DNA of 64,000 bases from Micromonospora tarapacensis (GTDB taxonomy: Bacteria; Actinomycetota; Actinomycetes; Mycobacteriales; Micromonosporaceae): positions 868,001 to 932,000 of the forward strand of contig NZ_JAHCDI010000003.1 in NCBI RefSeq assembly GCF_019697375.1, read 5' to 3'. A program made the translations under genes and the position numbers. Under the pieces are notes generated by a model. That model did no database searches. It was not told the origin of the DNA and worked only from the letters and a program-made list of their open reading frames with translations. Below, in pieces: positions 62,347 to 64,000 of this stretch. Positions within the stretch are counted from its first letter, which is position 1; every line of letters begins with the position of its first letter.

Positions 62347-64000
62347 CTACCCCTGGACCCAGACCGTCACGTCGGTGGGGACCCGGCCGGACTCGTCGAG
62401 CGGAGCGCTGCTGAGCAGCAGCTCACCGGCGGGCACGTCGACGGCGGCGGCGCCGAAGTTGGTCAGGACGACCAGCTCGCCGTTGCGGAAGGCCAGCACC
62501 TCGTCGCCGGAGGAGAGCCACTCCAGCGTCCCCCGGCCCAGCCCGTACGTGCGGCGCAGCCGCAGCGCGACCCGGTACATCTCGTACGTCGAGCCGGGCA
62601 CCCCGCGCTGGCGGTCGAGCGCGTACTCGGCCCAGACCGGCGGCTGCGGCAGCCAACTCGCGTCGGTCGGCCCGAAGCCGTACGACGGCGCGTCGGCCTC
62701 CCACGGGATCGGCACCCGGCAGCCGTCCCGGCCACGCTGGGTGTGCCCGCTGCGTTCCCAGGTCGGATCCTGGCGGGCCTCGTCGGGCATGGTGGTGTGC
62801 TCCGGCAGCCCGAGTTCCTCGCCCTGGTAGAGGTACGCCGAGCCGGGCAGGGCGAGCATCAGCAGGGTGGCCGCCCGGGCCCGCCGCAGGCCGGTCGCCG
62901 CGTCCGGCTGCTCGTCACCGAGGCCGATGCCGTTGGGCCGGGGAGTGCCGACCGGCAGACCGAGCCGGGAGGCGTGCCGCACCACGTCGTGGTTGGAGAG
63001 CACCCAGGTGGTGGGTGCGCCGACCGTGTCGGTGGCCGCCAGCGAGCGCGTGATCACCGCGTACTGGGCGGGGGCCGTCCAGGAGGCGAGCAGGTACTCG
63101 AAGTTGAACGCCTGGTGCATCTCGTCGGGGCGGACGTACCGGACCAGCCGTTCGGCCGGCTCCACCCACGCCTCGGCGACCAGGATCCGCTCACCGGGGT
63201 AACCGTCCAGCAGCCGCCGCCACTCCCGGTAGATCTCGTGTACGCCGTCCTGGTCCCACATGGGCGGGCGGGGCTTGTCCGCCTCCTGCCCGGACAGGAT
63301 CTCCTGCGGTTCCTGCCAGTCGGCCAGGTCGGCCTGCTTGATCAGGCCATGCGCCACGTCGACCCGGAAGCCGTCCACGCCACGGTCCAGCCAGAACCGC
63401 AGCACGTCCAGGAACTCCGCGCGCACCTCGGGGTTGTCCCAGTTCAGGTCGGGCTGGGCGGAGTCGAACAGGTGCAGGTACCACTGGCCGTCGGCGACCC
63501 GGGTCCAGGCCGGGCCGCCGAAGACGCTCCGCCAGTCGTTGGGCGGTTCGGCACCGTCCGGCCCGCGGCCCTCGCGGAAGACGTAGCGCTGCCGCTCGGC
63601 ACCGCCCGGTCCGGCGGACAGGGCGGCCTGGAACCAGGCGTGTGCCGAGGAGGTGTGGTTGGGCACCAGGTCGACGATCACCCGAATCCCGCGGGCGTGG
63701 GCCTGCGCGATGAGGTCGTCGGCGTCGGCGAGCCTGCCGAACAGCGGCTCGACACCCCGGTAGTCGGCCACGTCGTACCCGGCGTCGGCCTGCGGCGACG
63801 GGTAGAAGGGGGAGAGCCAGACGGCGTCGACGCCCAGCTCCGCCAGGTGGCCGAGGCGAGCGGTGATGCCGGGCAGGTCGCCGATGCCGTCACCACCGGA
63901 GTCGGCGAACGAGCGCGGGTAGATCTGGTAGATCACGGCCTCCGTCCACCAGCCGGTGGCCGGGTTGGCGGGCGGGGCCTGGTGGGTCGTGTTGTCGTTC
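62347..64000 (-). CDS. GH13 alpha-glucosidase/oligo-1,6-glucosidase (partial at the window end)
   Basis: This is an alpha-amylase family (GH13) enzyme; the N-terminus lies just outside the window, with visible start-side text NDNTTHQAPPANPATGWW. Conserved regions: AVIYQIYPRSFADSGGDGIG (start), DAVWLSPFYPSPQADAGYDV, DLVPNHTSSAHAWF (region I), GFRVDVAHGL (region II with the nucleophile Asp), ILVAEAWVEPAE (region III with the Glu) and VLSNHDVVRH (region IV with Asp). Length to about 550 residues fits oligo-1,6-glucosidase or alpha-glucosidase. It likely hydrolyses short maltooligosaccharides or isomaltose in the cytoplasm, as there is no signal peptide in the visible part. Confidence 0.92.
   Translation of the reverse strand, partial: NDNTTHQAPPANPATGWWTEAVIYQIYPRSFADSGGDGIGDLPGITARLGHLAELGVDAVWLSPFYPSPQADAGYDVADYRGVEPLFGRLADADDLIAQAHARGIRVIVDLVPNHTSSAHAWFQAALSAGPGGAERQRYVFREGRGPDGAEPPNDWRSVFGGPAWTRVADGQWYLHLFDSAQPDLNWDNPEVRAEFLDVLRFWLDRGVDGFRVDVAHGLIKQADLADWQEPQEILSGQEADKPRPPMWDQDGVHEIYREWRRLLDGYPGERILVAEAWVEPAERLVRYVRPDEMHQAFNFEYLLASWTAPAQYAVITRSLAATDTVGAPTTWVLSNHDVVRHASRLGLPVGTPRPNGIGLGDEQPDAATGLRRARAATLLMLALPGSAYLYQGEELGLPEHTTMPDEARQDPTWERSGHTQRGRDGCRVPIPWEADAPSYGFGPTDASWLPQPPVWAEYALDRQRGVPGSTYEMYRVALRLRRTYGLGRGTLEWLSSGDEVLAFRNGELVVLTNFGAAAVDVPAGELLLSSAPLDESGRVPTDVTVWVQG

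Overview
The window is very high-GC DNA with the gene order of an actinobacterium. Everything points to the Micromonosporaceae (Micromonospora or a close relative): the atp operon end followed by DUF2550, cobO and murA, a nucS mismatch endonuclease, mycothiol-type DinB proteins, a Scy/FilP-like coiled-coil pair, a cvnABCD conservon, a class F sortase, and a CBM2-GH6 cellulase. No rRNA, tRNA, phage, insertion sequence or CRISPR array was seen. The genus is an inference from gene content only.

Layout. 1-6.3 kb: 3' end of atpD, an LCP wall ligase placed between atpD and atpC, atpC, DUF2550, a GT-rich gene-free stretch with a long palindrome, a secreted lysozyme-like protein, a VOC protein, cobO and murA. 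6.3-28.2 kb: a district of short-chain acyl-CoA and B12-mutase genes (3-hydroxybutyryl-CoA dehydrogenase, ethylmalonyl-CoA mutase-like MeaA, a tandem 3-hydroxyacyl-CoA dehydrogenase, methylmalonyl-CoA epimerase, thiolase, MeaB GTPase, isobutyryl-CoA mutase IcmA). Interleaved are an ABC exporter, DUF4126, NucS, a frameshifted aldehyde dehydrogenase, an FHA protein, hydrolases, the coiled-coil pair and an Asp23-family protein. 28.3-37.8 kb: thioredoxin-TPR protein, arginase-family enzyme, a lipoprotein penicillin-binding protein and the 1681-residue NAD-glutamate dehydrogenase. 37.8-44.2 kb: class F sortase with an acidic surface protein, a GH6 cellulase behind a CebR-like box, and three acidic proteins of unknown function. 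44.5-48.6 kb: the cvnABCD conservon. 48.7-54.4 kb: lactonase-type propeller, a binding-protein/VWA fusion, a polyprenyl sugar-phosphate transferase and a SpoIIE-type phosphatase. 54.5-64 kb: MarR regulator, ROK repressor with xylA-xylB, MFS transporter, a TetR-DinB pair and a GH13 glucosidase running off the end.

How the parts fit. The most interesting signal is an 18-bp imperfect palindrome, approximately CCTTANCGNNCGTTCAGG, that I find in five intergenic positions, each in front of an acyl-CoA or B12-mutase gene: hbd, meaA, the tandem dehydrogenase, the mce/thiolase-meaB divergent pair, and icmA. At two of them the spacing to a TANNNT -10 box is identical (9 bp). This suggests one acyl-CoA-responsive regulator controls a dispersed regulon for C4 and branched acyl-CoA turnover. 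No gene in the window is an obvious candidate for that regulator.

Sequence quality. Eight genes carry apparent +/-1 frameshifts (ten events). They lie in G/C runs or GC-rich stretches, and the reading resumes in another frame with family motifs intact. In each case the gene length becomes a whole number of codons once the missing or extra bases are restored. Most are probably assembly errors. I give the full span of each gene and flag the shift.
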